Assembly (NCBI RefSeq): GCF_900188085.1
Contig: NZ_FZOU01000007.1
Coordinates: 1 to 64,000, forward strand
DNA length: 64,000 bases
Reading direction: 5' to 3'
Origin: Granulicella rosea
GTDB taxonomy: Bacteria > Acidobacteriota > Terriglobia > Terriglobales > Acidobacteriaceae
Part shown: positions 62,432 to 64,000 of the stretch, piece after piece
Layout: the number at the start of each line of letters is the position of its first letter
Numbering within the stretch: the first letter of the stretch is position 1
Notes under the pieces: model-generated
Told to the model about the DNA's origin: nothing
Seen by the model: only the letters and a program-made list of their open reading frames with translations
Databases searched by the model: none
Position numbers and translations under genes: made by a program

Positions 62432-62633
62432 ACACATCCTCCGAACCCAGTTTGAGAGAGCCCGGATTTTTAGCCTTGATGGCCGGGAACTTGATCTTTT
62501 CGGAGGGTTTCTCACCAGCCGCCTGCTGCGTCACGCGTCGCAGGATCAGATCTTTGACAGATCGCCCTTCAAGCGCTGCTTCGCTCTTCAATTCGCGATA
62601 GATGGGATCGGGTATATCGACAGTCGTCCTCAT
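62409..62633 (-). CDS. Ribbon-helix-helix antitoxin (VapB type), pair 2
   Basis: A 74-residue antitoxin. 'MRTTVDIPDPIYRELKSEAALEGRSVKDLILRRV' is a ribbon-helix-helix DNA-binding head. 'PAIKAKNPGSLKLGSEDVYEYIPFP' is the toxin-binding tail. It is transcribed first, overlapping the PIN gene, as is standard for such modules. Confidence 0.88.
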   Translation of the reverse strand: MRTTVDIPDPIYRELKSEAALEGRSVKDLILRRVTQQAAGEKPSEKIKFPAIKAKNPGSLKLGSEDVYEYIPFP

Positions 62634-62712
62634 GACGCAAGGCTACCATATTTATGGCTAAGCTAAACTTCGCACAACCTGTCCGATAACCGGCACGCAA
62701 GCCCTCCGGACC

Positions 62713-62740
62713 GGAACCTTTTCCATGTTTCCCCATCTAA
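62713..62740 (+). promoter_or_regulatory. ECF sigma-type promoter
   Basis: GGAACCT (62713-62719), a 16-base spacer and TCTAA (62736-62740). This fits the GGAAC/TCtAA pattern of RpoE-like extracytoplasmic sigma factors. Initiation would fall near 62747, 14 bases before the FecR gene start. No sigma gene is in the window. Confidence 0.45.
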
Positions 62741-62760
62741 ATAGGTAGAGGTTTAGAACC

Positions 62761-63651
62761 ATGCCAAGGTCGAAAGCACTTGCTCTTATGCTCTCCCTGG
62801 CGACTCTGAGCGCGTCTGCCGTTGCACAGTACGGGCAGAATGCGAGCCCAGCCGGACCAGGTACCGTCAATTACATCGAAGGCCAGGCGATGCTCGCCGG
62901 CCATCCTCTCAACCAGCGTTCGAACGCGACCATTCAGCCCGGACAGGTGCTGACCACCGGCGCCGGTAAGGCCGAGATTCTGCTGACGCCGGGCGTCTTT
63001 CTGCGCATCGGCCCGAACTCCGCCGTTCGCATGGTCTCGCCCGACCTGACCTACACCGAGGTGGAGCTGGAGCGCGGGCGCGCCGACGTGGAGGTCGACC
63101 AGCTCTATAAGCAGAACGACATCGTCATCCGCCAGCAGGGCGTGCAGACGCAGCTCGTCGAGACGGGACTCTATGAGTTCAATGCCGACAACGGCAGCCT
63201 GAACGTCTTCGAGGGCAAGGCGGCGGTCTTCACCGGCGACACCATGGACGTGAAGCCCGAAAACCAGCGCGCCACCGTCGTGAAGGGTGGACACCAGTTC
63301 ACCGTCACCGCGACCGGCAAGCCGCAGGGCTTCGACAAGGCCGCGGCCGAGTCGGACGATCTGTATAAGTGGAGCGGCCTGCGCTCGCAGTATCTCGGTG
63401 AAGCGACCTCGCAGATCGCGCCCTACGGCGAAGCGCCCGGCTGGGCCTATGCGCCGGGCCTCTACGGCTATACCTGGCTGCCGGGCGACGGGCTCTTCTA
63501 TAGCCCGTTCGGCTACGGCTTCTACTCGCCTTTTTACTTCGGCGCCGGGTTCGGCTATGGCTATGGATACGGCGGCTATCGTGGGGGCTTTGGCGGATAC
63601 GGCGCACGCGGCTTCGCCAGCGGCGGATTCCACGGCGGCGGACGCCGCTGA
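62761..63651 (+). CDS. Exported FecR-domain protein with Gly/Tyr-rich tail
   Basis: A 296-residue exported protein. The signal peptide runs to about residue 23 (ASAVAQ). The FecR beta domain (about 35-150) includes 'GQVLTTGAGKAEILLTPGVFLRIGPNSAVRMV', the family motif 'xvxTGxxsrvxLxxgxxxxlgpxS'. A 'GFDKAAAESDDLYKWSGLRSQYLGEA' helix follows. The last 80 residues are a Gly/Tyr/Phe-rich low-complexity tail. Unlike the FecR anti-sigma regulator it has no membrane anchor, so it is probably a periplasmic structural protein. An ECF-like promoter precedes it and a strong terminator follows. Confidence 0.85.
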   Translation: MPRSKALALMLSLATLSASAVAQYGQNASPAGPGTVNYIEGQAMLAGHPLNQRSNATIQPGQVLTTGAGKAEILLTPGVFLRIGPNSAVRMVSPDLTYTEVELERGRADVEVDQLYKQNDIVIRQQGVQTQLVETGLYEFNADNGSLNVFEGKAAVFTGDTMDVKPENQRATVVKGGHQFTVTATGKPQGFDKAAAESDDLYKWSGLRSQYLGEATSQIAPYGEAPGWAYAPGLYGYTWLPGDGLFYSPFGYGFYSPFYFGAGFGYGYGYGGYRGGFGGYGARGFASGGFHGGGRR

Positions 63652-63675
63652 AGACCGCGCCAACCAGCGCAGCAG

Positions 63676-63710
63676 ACGGGCATCCACACAATCGTGGATG
63701 CCCGTTTTGT
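63676..63710 (+). terminator. Rho-independent terminator
   Basis: ACGGGCATCCAC (63676-63687) pairs perfectly with GTGGATGCCCGT (63694-63705) and runs into TTTGT. It terminates the FecR gene. Confidence 0.9.
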
Positions 63711-63774
63711 TTCCCCTCTTTCCCGCATCCTCCTCACGGCATAGAATCGCTCCAACCCTACCCGGAGCCAGCCC

Positions 63775-64000
63775 ATGCGGGTCTTTGCCTTTGCCGTCCT
63801 GATCGCCGCCTCGTCCCTGCGCGCCGCGCAGCCAGAGCAGGTTGTGCCGCCGTTTCCCGAGGTGCATGTGGACGAGCGTTGCCGCATCTTCACGCAGGAT
63901 CGCCCGCGCGGCGATCAGCACTATTCCAAGCCAAAGTTTCGCGCCGACACCTCCATCTGCCAGTTGAACGGCGAGCACCACACCAAACACTGGGAGCAGA
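63775..64000 (+). CDS. Exported protein, N-terminal part only
   Basis: The frame opens at ATG 63775 with CGGAG 8 bases upstream and runs off the window. A signal peptide (MRVFAFAVLIAASSLRA, cleaved near AAQ) is followed by 'VVPPFPEVHVDERCRIFTQD' and a second Cys near residue 62. The 75 visible residues have no recognisable domain. It is probably periplasmic. Confidence 0.6.
   Translation, partial: MRVFAFAVLIAASSLRAAQPEQVVPPFPEVHVDERCRIFTQDRPRGDQHYSKPKFRADTSICQLNGEHHTKHWEQ

Overview
The window looks like chromosome of a soil acidobacterium, probably Acidobacteriaceae (Granulicella, Terriglobus or Edaphobacter type). The evidence is the high GC content, pectin-degrading secreted enzymes with Ig-like anchor repeats, FecR-like and LolA-like exported proteins, many lineage-type exported proteins of unknown function, and two abundant palindromic repeat families between genes. 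No rRNA, CRISPR array, insertion sequence or prophage was seen. The taxonomy is inference from gene content.

Layout. 1-3.6 kb: the end of a TonB-like protein and a lipoprotein rhamnogalacturonan lyase. 3.6-10.4 kb: a minus-strand housekeeping block, read in its own direction as scpB, a 50-residue protein, ispE, tRNA-Gln, prs, rplY, pth, rpsF, rpsR, rplI. 10.7-16.8 kb: an exported M28 peptidase, three small low-GC membrane proteins, DUF1801 and DoxX proteins, a PiT phosphate transporter and an overlapping DUF4160/DUF2442 pair. 16.8-21.5 kb: scpA, trpS, a degenerate site-2 protease, small proteins, and a membrane-anchored acyl-carrier-like protein divergent from moaA. 22.8-29 kb: a GAF-GGDEF cyclase, a pseudo-receiver, an exported LRAT-like protein, a DUF1399 protein with a Cys/His tail, and BrnT/BrnA. 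29-34.4 kb: OPT transporter, comF, HNH endonuclease, LuxR regulator. 34.7-38.6 kb: phosphoketolase and acetate kinase, divergent around a perfect inverted repeat, then an orphan antitoxin. 39-48.6 kb: SDR, LolA-like protein, histidine kinase, a pepsin-like protein with its secreted neighbour, recX with a DUF429-like gene, an amidohydrolase and VapBC-type pair 1. 48.6-56.3 kb: alaS with a codon-atypical patch, and an AMIN/amidase_3 protein carrying an in-frame repeat copy. 56.3-64 kb: a candidate small RNA before a GH28 pectinase, DinB protein, tRNA-Thr, YraN, pyrG, VapBC pair 2, and a FecR protein behind an ECF-type promoter.

How genes work together. The PL4 lyase and GH28 polygalacturonase point to pectin use. 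Phosphoketolase and AckA together turn xylulose-5-P or fructose-6-P into acetyl-P and then acetate plus ATP. ispE, prs, pyrG, alaS, trpS, pth and the ribosomal proteins are core metabolism and translation. Four toxin-antitoxin-like loci and several degenerate or unusual proteins make up the accessory layer. The most notable items are the bacterial pepsin-like protein, the promoter-hairpin-terminator cassette before the GH28 gene, the repeat element captured inside a coding sequence, and the HExxH-lacking site-2 protease homologue.
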